Assembly: GCA_964017045.1 (NCBI GenBank)
Contig: OZ024810.1
Coordinates: forward strand, 10,471,562 to 10,535,561
Length of the DNA: 64,000 nt
Origin: Omphiscola glabra
Taxonomy: Eukaryota; Mollusca; Gastropoda; Lymnaeidae
Direction: 5' to 3'
The translations under genes were made by a program, and so were the position numbers. Positions 13,301 to 23,448 of this stretch are shown here, piece by piece. Positions within the stretch are counted from its first letter, which is position 1; each line of letters begins with the position of its first letter. The notes beneath the pieces are model-generated. The model was not told the DNA's origin, did not search any database, and saw only the letters and a program-made list of their open reading frames with translations.

Positions 13301-16198
13301 TAAAAAAACACGTGTATTCAAGAATATTTTGAAAAGTAAAATTTTAATTAACACTGGAGAAGCGCTGATGGAGACAAACATTTTGCTTTAGAATTAATGA
13401 TAATGGCAATGGCTGATCAGCTGTTTATCTGTTGTTATGTGTTGTTATGTGTAGCAGAAAGCCTACTAATGGCTGGTACGTATCACGTGACAAAACAAGG
13501 AAGTGACTAATCGTAGTCCAATATGAATAAGGGCTGTCGTTTGATTTAGCAGCATTGACTTAATATGGGCTGTTATTTAGTCAGTGTTATATTTTGGGGA
13601 GGGGACATGTTGAAGTGTTGAACAACATGGGGAAAAGCTGTTACTTTTGTTTCTTACTTGATTCAAAGGTATGCATAGCTACCTAGTTACCTAGGGAAAC
13701 ATGTCAAAGCAAAAGTAAGGTTATTATTAAGGGACTGGGGACTGGTCCAAATCTGACTTGTTCAAACTCAAATGATTTTATATCACTACTTTACTTACTT
13801 AAATATGCCTTTTACCCAACCTGGGGCACATGCCTTTACCCCACCTGGGGCACATGCCTTTTACACCACCTGAGGCATATGCCTTTTATCCCACCTGGGT
13901 CATATGCCTTTTACCCCACCTGGGTTCATATGCCTTTTACCCCACCTGGGGCACATGCCTTTAACCCCACCTGGGGCATAGGCCATCTTCAAGAATCTTC
14001 TATTCAAATCATTCCTGTGCTTTCCTTTCCAGTTGCTTCCAGGTGCATCCTGTACTTTGAATGTCTGCTTCTAGCTCATGTCTCCATGTATTCTTTGGCC
14101 TTCCTTTTTTCCCTTTTCTCTGTGGATTCCATATTAGGGATTGTCTGGTGATGTTATCTGGGGGTTTACGTAAACTGCGCCCTATCAACCTCCATCTTTT
14201 CCCTATGATGTCTTCAGCAATGGGCTCTTTGTTATTAAGTTAGTATGTCCTTTCCATTATGTCTTTGCTGGTGCTGATGTTTGGCCATTTGATATTCAAG
14301 ATCTTTGCCATCACTAACACATTGTAATGCGATTGTACAACTATTTCATAATTGTCTCAACAGCTCCACTCGCTCGTGAGTCCAAGCTTCATCCAGCTGG
14401 ACACCAGGGAGGGTTGTTTACGGGTGAGGAGAAACTCCTACTACATCTGTGAACAAATGACCCGCCTGCTGGGCCACACCATGGCAGTCATGGACAGGGT
14501 CCATGGGTTTGGTCTGACAACAGGAGAGCTGGCTCTTTTCTCTGCTGTCCTTCTTACACAAGGTAAGCTTTATGTTAATTTATAATACTGGTTCTCAGCA
14601 AAAATTAAGCGAAGACTCTCAGGGGGATCAATGTTGGACATTTTTTGTTTTATTGCCACAATGAACCATTTTTATTGATATTTTACAAACTTGTGGTTTA
14701 TAAACGCATGCAGACCGGCGTGTGTAGTTACTGGCATGTGTAGTTACTGGCATGTGTAGTTACTGGCATGTGTAGTTACTGGCATGTGTAGTTACTGGCA
14801 TGTGTAGTTGCTGAGAATATTTACAATGTTATGAAGCTGGTATTTCTACATCTCCCGTGCAGACTGCCCCAACTTGTCGGCACCGCTCCTTGTAGAGGAG
14901 CTCCAGGCCAATCTCATAGAGGCCCTGAGGCTTGACTTGAAACACAACCATCCCAAGGAGAAGGTAAGGCAAGACTTTCTTACTATATAGAATTTGTTAC
15001 AGTTACAGTATTTAACAGGCAATGCATTTTTTTGAAATTATCACGCAATGGCTGCAAACATAATCTGGGATTCAGTAGGAGAGTTCCTTTGCCATATAAA
15101 TAATGATGTAAGAGTTGTAGCAGGGGCCTAACTGGGGGGGGGGGGTGCGCAAACACCGTCACAAGGTGGTGACACAAAATGGAAAATGCAACGTTTGCTT
15201 GAGTTTGGTTTCACCAGAGCAGGGTGCCACCCAAAAAGTGGGCCACAAGAGCAGCTTGCACTAAAAAAAGATTCAACGAGAACAGGGTGCCACCAGAACT
15301 AGTTTTAGGGTGTGTGTGGGGAGGGTGCTAGTTTTAGGGTGTGTGTGGGGAGGGCGATAGTTATAGGGTGTGTGTTTGAGGGCACTAGCTTTATGGCTGC
15401 CAGCTGTCTGGTTTTGAAACCTAACAGTAGTACGGTAACAGAAGGAAATAGTAGAACAAGGCATGTGGAAGCTTGAATAGAAAAACAGGACAATAATAAG
15501 AGAAGAATGTATTGGCACAGAGCCTTCCTCAGCAGACAGGACAAATCAAAATACAAGAAATAGAAACTGGTTTAATAGTTTTTAAAAAAGCGTTTCCCAT
15601 TGTTATTGCCGGAAGTTTTATTTTCCAAAACCAAGATTACAAAATAAGAATATATAGAGATATTAAGAGTCTTTTGGGCTCCTCAAACTTGTGTCTACAT
15701 CATCTCTACTTTTTTTCTGTTACAGACTGTTGATTTCACATATTTTATATCTCATAATGGGTAATGGAAGCAATGGGTAATGGAAGCAATGGGTAATGGA
15801 AGCATTGGAACATTCAACAATGAGCTTAAATTTAAACTTTTCAACCACATATCAAAAAAATTATTTGGCCTGTGTTTCATTTTGCTAGGTTCTCCTGGCC
15901 AAACTTGTGATGCTGGTTCCTGACCTCTGCCAAATTGTTGAACTTTTCAACCACATATCAAAAAAATTATTTGGCCTGTGTTTCATTTTGCTAGGTTCTC
16001 CTGGCCAAACTTGTGATGCTGGTTCCTGACCTCTGCCAAATTGTTGAACAGTTCAGTGACAACCTCCGAGCCCACGTGTTCGACACCACACCCGATTTCA
16101 GCCAGGTCATGCCACTCCTTAAGGAAATCTTTGACCTCGAGAATACACAGTCATGCCTCTCACCGCCATCATCGTCGTCGTCGTCGTCATCCTCATAG
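1141..16198 (+). CDS. Nuclear receptor of subfamily NR1, PPAR (NR1C)-like; ten coding exons
   Basis: Predicted ligand-regulated transcription factor acting in the nucleus. I joined exons 1141-1168, 4776-4864, 6668-6829, 9372-9476, 10640-10784, 12167-12489, 12644-12850, 14364-14562, 14863-14963 and 15995-16198; all junctions are GT-AG and keep one frame of about 520 residues. Order: acidic and Gln/Ser-rich N-terminus (about 1-100), two-zinc-finger DNA-binding domain (about 107-172) with P-box CEGCK, a hinge starting [17 protein letters not shown], and a ligand-binding domain (about 285-510) with the signature around FAKKIPGF and DQIMLMK. The AF-2 helix is [11 protein letters not shown], followed by a Ser-rich tail. 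The intron after the first finger (GCK/GFF) is a common NR1 position. Hinge and AF-2 resemble PPARs; Rev-erb lacks AF-2. The second finger has five residues between its first cysteines, unlike vertebrate PPARs. An NR1D/NR1E relative cannot be excluded without a tree. Confidence 0.9.
1225..1381. mobile_element. hAT-type MITE, CAGTGGCGTAG family
   Basis: Inverted ends CAGTGGCGTAG and CTACGCCACTG with a perfect 8-bp target duplication GTAGCTTG (1217-1224 and 1382-1389). It lies in intron 1 of the receptor gene. Confidence 0.93.
2650..2837. mobile_element. hAT-type MITE with AGTGGTTCTCAACC end
   Basis: Ends TAGTGGTTCTCAACCTT and CAGGTTGAGCGCCGCTG; perfect 8-bp duplication AAGTAGAT at 2642-2649 and 2838-2845. 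A poly-C tract lies inside. Confidence 0.9.
3644..3808. mobile_element. Possible degraded MITE
   Basis: Inner sequence (AAAATGCCGCCCCTCA) matches the element at the window start, and the right end reads TACGCCAGTAG. No clear target duplication seen. Confidence 0.35.
4116..4280. mobile_element. hAT-type MITE, second copy of the CAGTGGCGTAG family
   Basis: Nearly identical to 1225-1381, with its own 8-bp duplication CTACTACG (4108-4115 and 4281-4288). Confidence 0.93.
4776..4864 (+). CDS. Nuclear receptor exon 2 (N-terminal domain)
   Basis: A pyrimidine-rich acceptor ending TTGCAG at 4775 and a GTGAGT donor at 4865 flank 89 nt. It encodes an acidic stretch beginning [12 protein letters not shown] and ending CLEVLQ. 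No known domain is visible, as usual for the A/B region of a nuclear receptor. Confidence 0.75.
5365..5435 (+). repeat. 37-bp tandem duplication
   Basis: Two adjacent identical copies of GACCTATGTGTCATATTATT then CTATTGAATGGAATGTA in receptor intron 2. Confidence 0.85.
5748..6100 (+). repeat. Diverged about 205-bp tandem duplication
   Basis: Segments 5748-5890 and 5955-6095 share TGCGAACT, GGGGGGAGCA and ATGTTTTGTCAAGTAAC with many differences; an old duplication in receptor intron 2. Confidence 0.75.
6130..6362 (-). pseudogene. LINE fragment: reverse-transcriptase C-terminus with zinc knuckle
   Basis: The minus strand reads [20 protein letters not shown] then LTECPSLY, the CxxC...HxxxxC knuckle found at the C-terminus of many non-LTR retrotransposon polyproteins. 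A stop follows. In receptor intron 2. Confidence 0.75.
6668..6829 (+). CDS. Nuclear receptor exon 3 (polyQ, Ser-rich N-terminal domain)
   Basis: A CTCTAG acceptor and a GTGAGT donor flank 54 codons in phase 0. It contains a run of six Gln, mostly CAG, then Gln/Pro/Ser-rich sequence ending GSSDSGK. This is low-complexity A/B-domain sequence just before the DNA-binding domain. Confidence 0.8.
7048..7272 (+). repeat. 14-bp minisatellite
   Basis: About 16 copies of CCCATATCCTTTGT with small changes. Open frames across it on both strands are repeat artefacts. Confidence 0.9.
7697..7983 (+). repeat. 30-bp minisatellite
   Basis: About 9.5 copies, core CCCCTCACTATATGACATCC then CAACAATGTT. Copies are almost identical and the period is a multiple of 3, so several frames stay open. 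Confidence 0.93.
8580..8705 (+). repeat. Short tandem repeat, about 3 copies of 40-50 bp
   Basis: Copies share CAACGTCATTTACCGTACTG and ACATCTGTGTAT. Confidence 0.8.
8955..9155 (+). repeat. About 29-bp minisatellite
   Basis: Six to seven copies of ATGTATCCATTAGTTGTCTA then GGTCAGGG, with unequal lengths. Confidence 0.85.
9372..9476 (+). CDS. Nuclear receptor exon 4: first zinc finger
   Basis: A CCACAG acceptor and a GTAAGC donor flank 35 codons. It encodes the first C4 zinc finger from [18 protein letters not shown] to CEGCK. The P-box residues EGCKG (G from exon 5) predict an AGGTCA-type half-site. Confidence 0.95.
9607..9630 (+). repeat. (AT)n microsatellite
   Basis: Uninterrupted AT run of about 24 bp in the intron after receptor exon 4; a (CT)n-rich stretch follows at 9740-9800. 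Confidence 0.9.
10020..10165. repeat. Fragment of the Mutator-like family
   Basis: The right part (TTTTTTAATCCCAACCTCTC to AATAGCCACTTCG) matches the terminal repeat of the element at 61257. In a receptor intron. Confidence 0.55.
10640..10784 (+). CDS. Nuclear receptor exon 5: second zinc finger
   Basis: Starts [16 protein letters not shown] and ends CLFAGMSQD plus one base. It contains the second C4 finger. The segment between its first two cysteines is QAGSR (five residues), the usual length, where vertebrate PPARs have three. A long poly-C tract lies directly before the acceptor (10607-10626). Confidence 0.95.
11150..11455 (+). repeat. About 22-26-bp minisatellite, TG-rich
   Basis: Copies of GCTATAACTCTTGTATGTGT separated by TG runs of varied length; some of the TG content may extend like a microsatellite. 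Confidence 0.85.
11600..11800 (+). repeat. Degenerate about 30-bp repeat
   Basis: Five or more diverged copies of ATGTTACAAATAAGGAATCC; ends at the target duplication of the MITE at 11809. Confidence 0.75.
11809..11995. mobile_element. hAT-type MITE with CAGGGCCGGCC ends
   Basis: Ends CAGGGCCGGCCTTAGG and TTAGGGTCGGCCCTG; perfect 8-bp duplication CCTCCCAC at 11801-11808 and 11996-12003. GC-rich ends around an AT-rich middle, in the intron before receptor exon 6. Confidence 0.92.
12167..12489 (+). CDS. Nuclear receptor exon 6: C-terminal extension and hinge
   Basis: A TTTCAG acceptor precedes 323 nt. It begins [17 protein letters not shown], the basic extension that follows the DNA-binding domain in NR1 receptors, then helical sequence ([15 protein letters not shown]). 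It ends with a His/Pro/Ser/Thr-rich hinge. The donor, ATG/GTTGGT, is weak, and a poly-T run follows it. Confidence 0.85.
12644..12850 (+). CDS. Nuclear receptor exon 7: ligand-binding domain, helices 3-5
   Basis: A TTCCTCAG acceptor and a GTGAGT donor flank 69 codons in phase 0. It holds the nuclear-receptor LBD signature: [10 protein letters not shown], then [17 protein letters not shown]. This region forms the co-activator groove with AF-2. Confidence 0.95.
13800..13985 (+). repeat. About 25-bp minisatellite
   Basis: Seven copies of ATGCCTTTTACCCCACCTGG then GGCAC. Confidence 0.88.
13990..14340 (-). pseudogene. LINE fragment: reverse-transcriptase C-terminus
   Basis: The minus strand reads [40 protein letters not shown] and LERKAQE before a stop. 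The spacing of GRPK, NTWR and LE is typical of the end of a common animal non-LTR polyprotein. In the intron before receptor exon 8. Confidence 0.8.
14364..14562 (+). CDS. Nuclear receptor exon 8: ligand-binding domain, middle helices
   Basis: A CTCAACAG acceptor and a GTAAGC donor flank 199 nt. It encodes LHSLVSPSF through [13 protein letters not shown], which resembles helices 6-9 (compare the PPAR LAIFIAVI segment). Confidence 0.9.
14725..14812 (+). repeat. 17-bp minisatellite
   Basis: About five copies of CATGTGTAGTTACTGG. Confidence 0.9.
14863..14963 (+). CDS. Nuclear receptor exon 9: ligand-binding domain, helices 9-10
   Basis: A CCGTGCAG acceptor and a GTAAGG donor flank 101 nt encoding [14 protein letters not shown] and [14 protein letters not shown]. 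The LDLKHNHP segment closely resembles the same place in PPARs (LKLNHP), one of the best arguments for the NR1C call. Confidence 0.9.
15835..16046 (+). repeat. 106-bp tandem duplication across the last receptor splice acceptor
   Basis: Copies 15835-15940 and 15941-16046 appear identical by eye. Each carries intron sequence, the TTTTGCTAG acceptor and the first 52 nt of the last exon. Confidence 0.95.
15995..16198 (+). CDS. Nuclear receptor exon 10: helix 11-12 with AF-2 and stop
   Basis: Encodes [20 protein letters not shown], then the AF-2 core [11 protein letters not shown] and a poly-Ser tail; stop TAG is at 16196-16198. The acceptor at 15993-15994 is the downstream one of two tandem copies. 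The upstream copy (exon start 15889) would shift the frame and stop at 16027-16029, before AF-2. Confidence 0.9.
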   Translation, partial: VLLAKLVMLVPDLCQIVEQFSDNLRAHVFDTTPDFSQVMPLLKEIFDLENTQSCLSPPSSSSSSSSS

Positions 16199-16853
16199 TG
16201 ACCATGGCCCTGGGTGTTGTTATGGGGCTTCTGTTATCTTAAAATATTGTTTATCCATGTTCCAGTGCTTTAAATACCTGTCCTCAACCGTAGCTGTGTT
16301 AATCAGTGTTATTGGAATGATTCTACTGAGCTGTACAAAGATAACTTCTATCACATTGTGGCATGAGCACTTATTGTACCCTCAGCCCCCATGCATAAAC
16401 AAATGTTGGTCTGCCTGCTGTAGGTTTTGGTGTTGAATGAGCTGTGCAGAGTATGACTGGAGACTTCCTTACCTCAAAGCAATTCCTGTAAAACTCAGAA
16501 CTCTCTGTAACATATATTTTTTAAAAAAAAAGTAATTTAAGTCGGGTTGGATGGGACTCTCTGGTTTCAGAGATGGGGAAAATATTTTTTAAATAAAATT
16601 TCAAATATCACTGATAACTGTCGATTCACTGATGCATTTTCCTTGGGGAGTAGAAGGGTCGGTACTGTTCAGTGGTCATGGACAGAAATTGAACAAGGAA
16701 ATGGCAAAGTACAACTACTACATAGATGTGGGCATCCTCTTAGCTCTGGTATCTTACTTCTAACTAACCTAACTTGGATCATTTTGTCAGGGCTAAGCAG
16801 GTGGAGAGTACTATTCATCAAGTACCCAAGTATGTTTTAAGGCATAATTAAAA

Positions 16854-17009
16854 GACCTGTTTACCCTCAAACTCTTAAAATTGTACAATGTCATCAAAAA
16901 TCGTTCAATAGATTAACTTAATAGTAAAAAATAAACATACAGTAATATATAATGTATACACCTCAAAATTGTACATTGTACGCCAAAATCGTAAGAGTAA
17001 ATAGGTCTG
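16854..17009. mobile_element. hAT-like MITE, GACCTGTTTACC family, copy A
   Basis: Ends GACCTGTTTACC and AGTAAATAGGTCTG with an imperfect duplication (AATTAA). Shares its inner sequence with the copies at 42561 and 43354. Confidence 0.8.
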
Positions 17010-17055
17010 AATTAAGCAGTTGTAATTTGGTTTGTTTGGTATACATATTTCATGA

Positions 17056-17400
17056 GAAAGAGCCTAGAGTGGATGGATGATGCATGGAGATGCCTAGAGT
17101 CAATGGATGATGCATCGAGATGCCTAGAGTGGATGAATGATACATGGAGATGCATAGAGTGGATGGATGATGCATCAAAATGTCTAGAGTGGATGACTGA
17201 TGCATCAAGATGCCTAGAGTGGATGGATGATGCATGGAGGTTGCCTAGAGTGGATGGCTGATGCATGGAGGTTGTCTAGAGTGGATGGCTGATGCATGGA
17301 AGTTGCCTAGAGTGGATGGCTGATGCATGGAGGTTGCCTAGAGTGGATGGCTGATGCATGGAGGTTGCCTAGAGTGGATGGCTGATGCATGGAGGTTGCC
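17056..17400 (+). repeat. 30-33-bp minisatellite downstream of the receptor stop
   Basis: About eleven copies with core CTAGAGTGGATGGATGATGC; the right half has a variant unit GGAGGTTGC. Confidence 0.9.
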
Positions 17401-19915
17401 ATTTTATGTAGCATTTCAATCAAACTTTCAGCACACTAAAAGATAATAGTTGTTTAGTAATTTCATTTTGAAAGATCAGTATTCGGTTATGAGCCAGCTT
17501 CTCTGAGATGTTGAGAATGAGTCCAACATTTTTGTGCCAGTCCTAATAATCTCTTGAAAGCTATATTCAAATCAAATCTGTAATAATTTGGGGAAAGTTT
17601 AAAATTATTATTATTTTTTTTTTTTTTTGCAATGGATGATAAGTCATCTGTGACATCATCAGCTGGATTCCATCTCCACACCCTGGCTTTTAATTAAACA
17701 TTTAAAAATTTTAAACAGTTTATTGATATAAGTTGCTGATATGGAGTCAGCCTATATCTGTCAAATGCATGAAGCATAAAATCCAATTTGAACTTTAATA
17801 ATGTCAGTTTACACAAACACACATAAGTGTGTCATATGTATGTTACATTGCTGTTGTTGATTTTTGCTGTACAAACTCTCAAGAACTTGTGTCTGTGTTA
17901 TGAGGTTAACAACCATCAAATACTGTTTTAAATTTTGTTTTTTTACAAATATTCTACCATTTTATTTTAATGGTTGATTCAAAGGTTTTGGATTCAAATA
18001 GGGGAAGTTTTAATTTTAACATAATTTCTTTTCTTTTTTTAATTTAAATTACCCACTTAATTTTTAAAACTTTCAACAAAAATTTTTTTTAACTTGTATA
18101 GAATATATATATTTATTTTTTACTATTCAATGCTTGGATGTTGTACATTTTTAATGAATTTAACAGCTCACTTTAAAAATGTTATGCTCTTTATGTACGG
18201 CTGCAGATTTGTATAGGACATTGACCATGATATGTTCAGTTATTTATATCAAATGTACATAACTTTTGCCACATTTGTTGTGCCAGATTATATATATATA
18301 TATATATATTGTTGCTGTAATCATTTAGAAAATTAAGAAAAATTCTTGTTACACTAAATCAATCTTTTTTTTTTTAAATTTTAAATGAACACTAAAATTT
18401 TATATTGTTAAATACCTTTGAATTGTGTATGTTTTAAAAAAAAATTCCCATCTACTAAAGATATTATCCTCTTGTATTGCACCTTGGTGGAAATTTGACA
18501 AAAGGGTTATTGTAAACTTGGACAACAATGTCAGTCCTATATGGAGCCTTGAGATATATTTTGTAGCTTGCTTTTTTCTTTTTCTTTTTAAAGTACCACT
18601 GTAGAAATTTTTCCACAGGCCTGCTTCTTTTTCGAATCTCAGTTATACATTTTTAATTAGCTCCTGCGGATTGCTGAGTTCTAGGTTCAATTTTCTTGAT
18701 TAGAATCTGCAATGTCCATTTTCCCCCATTGAAGCTGGATAACATTTAAAACTAAGAGTAAGAGTGGTTCGATGCTTATGCTGTAAGGACATTGGATTAA
18801 AATGTGATATTTTCTAACTTTTAAGATTGGTGGGAGTTAGTTAAAGCTATTGACATAACGGTTTGACAAAGTTACAGCACAAAAGTAATGTGGTGGTTAC
18901 AGATAACAAAAATAAAATGATGAAATATCAAATAGTTTTATCGTAACTTCTGATTCTGGATGTACTTGAGAATATCGTAGTTTTTTTTGTTTTTTTTTAA
19001 ATATGTCCTTCAACAATAGCTGAGCCATTTAAATTTTAAAAAAAATTTGTTTTCTAAAATTTACCTTTTAAAATGTTGGACTGTTCATACATATTTGCCC
19101 CGGTGTCCATATGTGACTTCTTGATGTTTGATGTTTTTTTAAACAGTCTTCATCTTTTTACTGTTTTTGCCTTTTTAAACCTTGTTTCACTGTTACCCGG
19201 TGTTGTTGCTATGTTTCATTAATGCATACATGTTAATATGGTTGCTTTTAAAGCTATGAGAATTCTGAAGCTGTTTGGTGGAAAATTGTTTTAAAACATT
19301 TAAAATAAATATAATGTCAATTTTTTTATATAGTAGTATTAGTAGATAAAACTTAATTGTAGGCCCACTGTTAATTGCATAGTGAGTGGAGAAAACAGTA
19401 ACAGGTAGACAACTTCAAACAAACTGCTGTGTGAGACCTTATAAGCAATAGGACAATATACTCTTGTATTAAATGTATCATGTTTTTGTATTCCATTATC
19501 TTTTTTGTTATAAATCCTTTTGAAAAATATGTGAACATTTTGAATGTATAGATTAGATTGGAGATGCCGGATGATTAATGTTAAAAGATCAATGCCTTAT
19601 TTGGAAATTCCGTGCATGTGTTGTTATAAGCTTCAAGTGCCATGGGAGGGGAGAGATATTTCTTTTTGTTCCTCACCTTGCACCTTAATGAAATTATACT
19701 AGGTCAGATTCACAGAAGGTAATAATATATACAACTCTTCAGGGTTTGAAAGTAGTGAAGTACACTAAATAAATAGTGTTATAATATATGTTTATGCTTG
19801 AAAAAAAGAAGACACGACAAATAAACCAGATGCCCTCTTCAGCAGACAATACAAATATAAAGAACAGATAAATTTTAATTAAATTAAAAAAACGTATGTT
19901 TTTGAGATCTAAATA

Positions 19916-20458
19916 CACCCATACCTCGCTTTACGGCCTAGATACGTTCCGGAAAAGTTGGCCGTAAATGAATATAATAATTTTGATATAAACCCATACA
20001 AATTTAATTTGATCTGTTCCAATTTTTGTATAAAATAATATAGTTGTTAGTTCATTAATCATTTTATTCTTTTCATTTCCTATAAAAATAAAAGTACAAA
20101 ACATTTAATAGTAAACAGAAATTAAAAAAAAATAAACATATAATTAAAAAAACAAAAGAAATCATATGCACATATTTATACATAAAATAAAATTCACCAA
20201 TTAATCCAAACAAACAAAACAGAAACAAACACGTCAACTTACTGAGTCACAGGATATGAATAAGGTGGGATAGCACAGGAAATAAGGCAGACTACTAAAG
20301 CAGAGCCGCCTAAGGGGAGAAGCTGAAACTAAAGAGAGGATATCTATTGGTCGTATAATGAAACATCGTGGGCCGTAAACCGAAAAAGTGCCATAATTTA
20401 AAGTTGGCCGTAAAGCGAAATGCCGTATAAAGAGCGGCCGTATAGCGAGGTATAGGTG
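19916..20458. mobile_element. Tc1/mariner-like MITE, 543 bp
   Basis: Ends CACCCATACCTCGCTTTACG and CGTATAGCGAGGTATAGGTG inside TA dinucleotides (19914 and 20459). Inner repeats of GGCCGTAAA. No transposase frame. Confidence 0.7.
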
Positions 20459-20526
20459 TAATGTCAATGTAGGTCAAGAGTTCAGAAGAGCAAGAGCTCT
20501 AGCATAGGATCATACATGCTAACACT

Positions 20527-21035
20527 CTGATAGAGAAATATTTATCTGTTATGTTAATGTACTGATAGAGAAATATTTATCTGTTATGTTAATGTACGGA
20601 TAGAGAAATATTTATCTGTTGTGTTAGCGTACGGATAGAGAAATATTTATCTGTTGTGTTAATGTACTGATAGAGAAATATTTATCTGTTGTGTTAGCGT
20701 ACGGATAGAGAAATATTTATCTGTTGTGTTAGCGTACGGATAGAGAAATATTTATCTGTTATGTTAATGTACGGATAGAGAAATATTTATCTGTTGTGTT
20801 AGCGTACGGATAGAGAAATATTTATCTGTTGTGTTAATGTACGGATAGAGAAATATTTATCTGTTGTGTTAGCGTACGGATAGAGAAATATTTATCTGTT
20901 GTGTTAATGTACGGATAGAGAAATATTTATCTGTTATGTTAATGTACTGATAGAGAAATATTTATCTGTTATGTTAATGTACGGATAGAGAAATATTTAT
21001 CTGTTGTGTTAGCGTACTGATAAAGAAATATTTAA
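20527..21035 (+). repeat. 35-bp minisatellite
   Basis: About 14 copies with core GATAGAGAAATATTTATCTG; two variants, ending TTAATGTA or TTAGCGTA, are interleaved. Confidence 0.93.
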
Positions 21036-21579
21036 CTGTTCCTTAATTACTTCACACGGCTTTATATTAAATATGCTAAGTTTACTTTAAATGTTTAGTT
21101 TAGTACTCGATTTTAATTTAGCACAATCAGTAATGAACCTGTAATTCGAATTTTCAATCTACAAAAGGATTTTAGAACATTAAAATTGAAACTATTTGTA
21201 TGAGAGAACTACTTGGGAAATCTTTTCAAAATTATTTGATTTTTTAAAGTAAGTTTGTGCCTGGTCACTGGTAATAATTTCTCTATCTAAGTTCATCCTG
21301 GGCAGTTGTGCCCATTTAAATGGAAAATAATTTAAGCCGGTGCCATACATTTAAGACTTCTCACCTAAAATTGAAATGTATTTTTACAGCTATTTATGGA
21401 AAGTGGTATGAAAATTATGAATACGAATTTTACTCCATGTAAAATGTCTTGCACCTCAATGTCATGGTTGCCATTGATGATATATTCACATATAGGCTTA
21501 CGTTGATATAACAAAATCTTTTTTTCAAATGTTTTGATAAAATGAAGCTGCCACTTCATATGATGAATACCAACTAGAA

Positions 21580-21819
21580 CAGGGTGGGCAAACTCTGGCT
21601 TGCGGACAAATTTTTACTCGTACTCCGTTTTGAATGGCCCCTTAAAAAAAAAAAGAAAATAATCATAAAAATGGCAAAAAGAAGAAGAAAAAAAATTAAC
21701 GCGAAATTTAATTTTCGATAGCAGATATCACTGCTGTGATTTATTAATTAAAATAATAATCCCCCCCTTCTGTAACCTGGTGAATATGGCTCGCAGCTAC
21801 AAAAGTTTGCCCACCCCTG
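21580..21819. mobile_element. hAT-type MITE with CAGGGTGGGCAAACT ends
   Basis: Ends CAGGGTGGGCAAACT and AGTTTGCCCACCCCTG; 8-bp duplication AACTAGAA/AGCTAGAA (7 of 8). Confidence 0.9.
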
Positions 21820-22999
21820 AGCTAGAACTTAGTTTATTACTTTTAAACAAAAAAATCTAAAATATATCCAAGTGCAATTATTAGTAGAGTGTTTGATGAT
21901 TCCATTGGTTGATGAAATGAACAGGCTTTTTTTTTTTTTTTTTATATGTTGGCTCACTGCTGCTGTGATAGAGATTATGCTTACAAATTAGCAGCTTGTG
22001 CTACATCTCATACATTGTGTTATTAGAATAGCTCACTGAATTTAATTCATTAAACAATTAAACCTTGATAAATCAATACATGATGCCTGATACTCTATTA
22101 CGATGGCTGTATTAGACTCCAGAGAAGTGAGGCTTGAGCTTCAAGGCATTGCTCCATTATTTTAACATCGTTCATTACAGCGTGGGTTTTTAAAAAAAAA
22201 TGATTTTTAAAAAAAAAAAAATATTGCTCACTGCTTGGTGGTGGCAGTAAGATCTGCATTCAGAATGTAGGAGCACTCTATAGAGTTAGACCTACATTTG
22301 ATCATAGATTTAATTCAAGCAAGGCGAACTCAACCATTTCAGCACTATATTTTCAAAGCGCTCACTGTACTGTAATGAGATTTAAATCTATTGCTGTAGG
22401 CTGTTGATAAAAAAAATAGGATTATGATAGCCCAGCCCTTTCCCATCTTGGGAACTTAATAAGTCATTGAGTTTCCAATGGTGTGCAGAATGTGGCGTGC
22501 CAGCTGGCTATGTAACATTGCCCCCCCCCCCCCCCCCCCCAAACTCGCTGGTTATAATGAATGCTGGATCTTTATCCTAAACCTGTAACACAAGTAACAC
22601 TACATGTAGGATTCTAGTGTGAAGCCTGTTATAGATACCTTCTTGTATCATAATAGCTTAAACTGACACGATAATGCTCATGCATCAGATTCAACCCATT
22701 GTCTTATTATAAATATCTTGCTGCATACTGTTAAATATATAAATATGTATACTTATAATATATTTTGTGTCTGTCAGTTCACACAAAGGGTAAAAAAAAA
22801 TCAGCATATGTTTCATCTGTGACAACCTCAAAACGTTTTTGAGAAACTTTGTCAACATTAAAAATGGTATTCCTTTGTTATAATATATGTGAAGGCTTGG
22901 TAGCCGTCACAAGTTGTCATTTGGATGATAATTTTTGTGGTCATTATGGAAATGAGTTAAAACCTGATAATAACAAAATAACAAAAATATGGAAGGTGT

Positions 23000-23130
23000 T
23001 GTGGTTTTTGAATAATTTTTAGTCTTGTTATCTATGTTGTAGTTGTAAAAATGTGTAATAATTTTTAGTCTTGTCTATGTTGTAGTTGTAAAAATGTGTA
23101 ATAATTTTTAGTCTTGTTGTCTATGTAGTC
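23000..23130 (+). repeat. About 43-bp tandem repeat, 3 copies
   Basis: Copies of AATAATTTTTAGTCTTGT then CTATGTTGTAGTTGTAAAAA. Confidence 0.85.
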
Positions 23131-23448
23131 GTCGTAAAAATGTGTAAACTTTCTCTGCCTTGTTTGACTGCTGGAATTCTCTTTTTTAAAAATAGGACAT
23201 GAAGTGTACAGATTAATCTCCCCTAATTATGTAGGCTATGTAGGGGTGTTTTTGTGTTTGTTTTTCTTTCCATTCCCCATTTATTCCAGCAGCTGTAGCT
23301 TAACTGGTAGGCTGAATTCATAATAAGGCCATACAGCTTTTTCTTTATCTTTTCGATGGTTTCCTATTCATTTTAAATTTTAATATGTGATGGCGTAGAA
23401 GGTAATTGCTCTGAAGGTAATGGTTAGAAGTCACAAAAATGTACATAT

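Larger units (their letters stand above)
16199..19900 (+). other. Likely long 3' untranslated region and downstream sequence of the receptor gene
   Basis: AT-rich and without a supported exon. It contains a MITE (16854-17009) and a minisatellite (17056-17400). Candidate AATAAA signals occur near 18911, 19303 and 19773. Where the transcript ends cannot be told from sequence alone. Confidence 0.35.

Noticed and set aside
15889..16029. Upstream acceptor as the main start of the last receptor exon
   Set aside because: It shifts the frame and loses AF-2; the downstream copy restores the conserved C-terminus. Kept only as a possible isoform.
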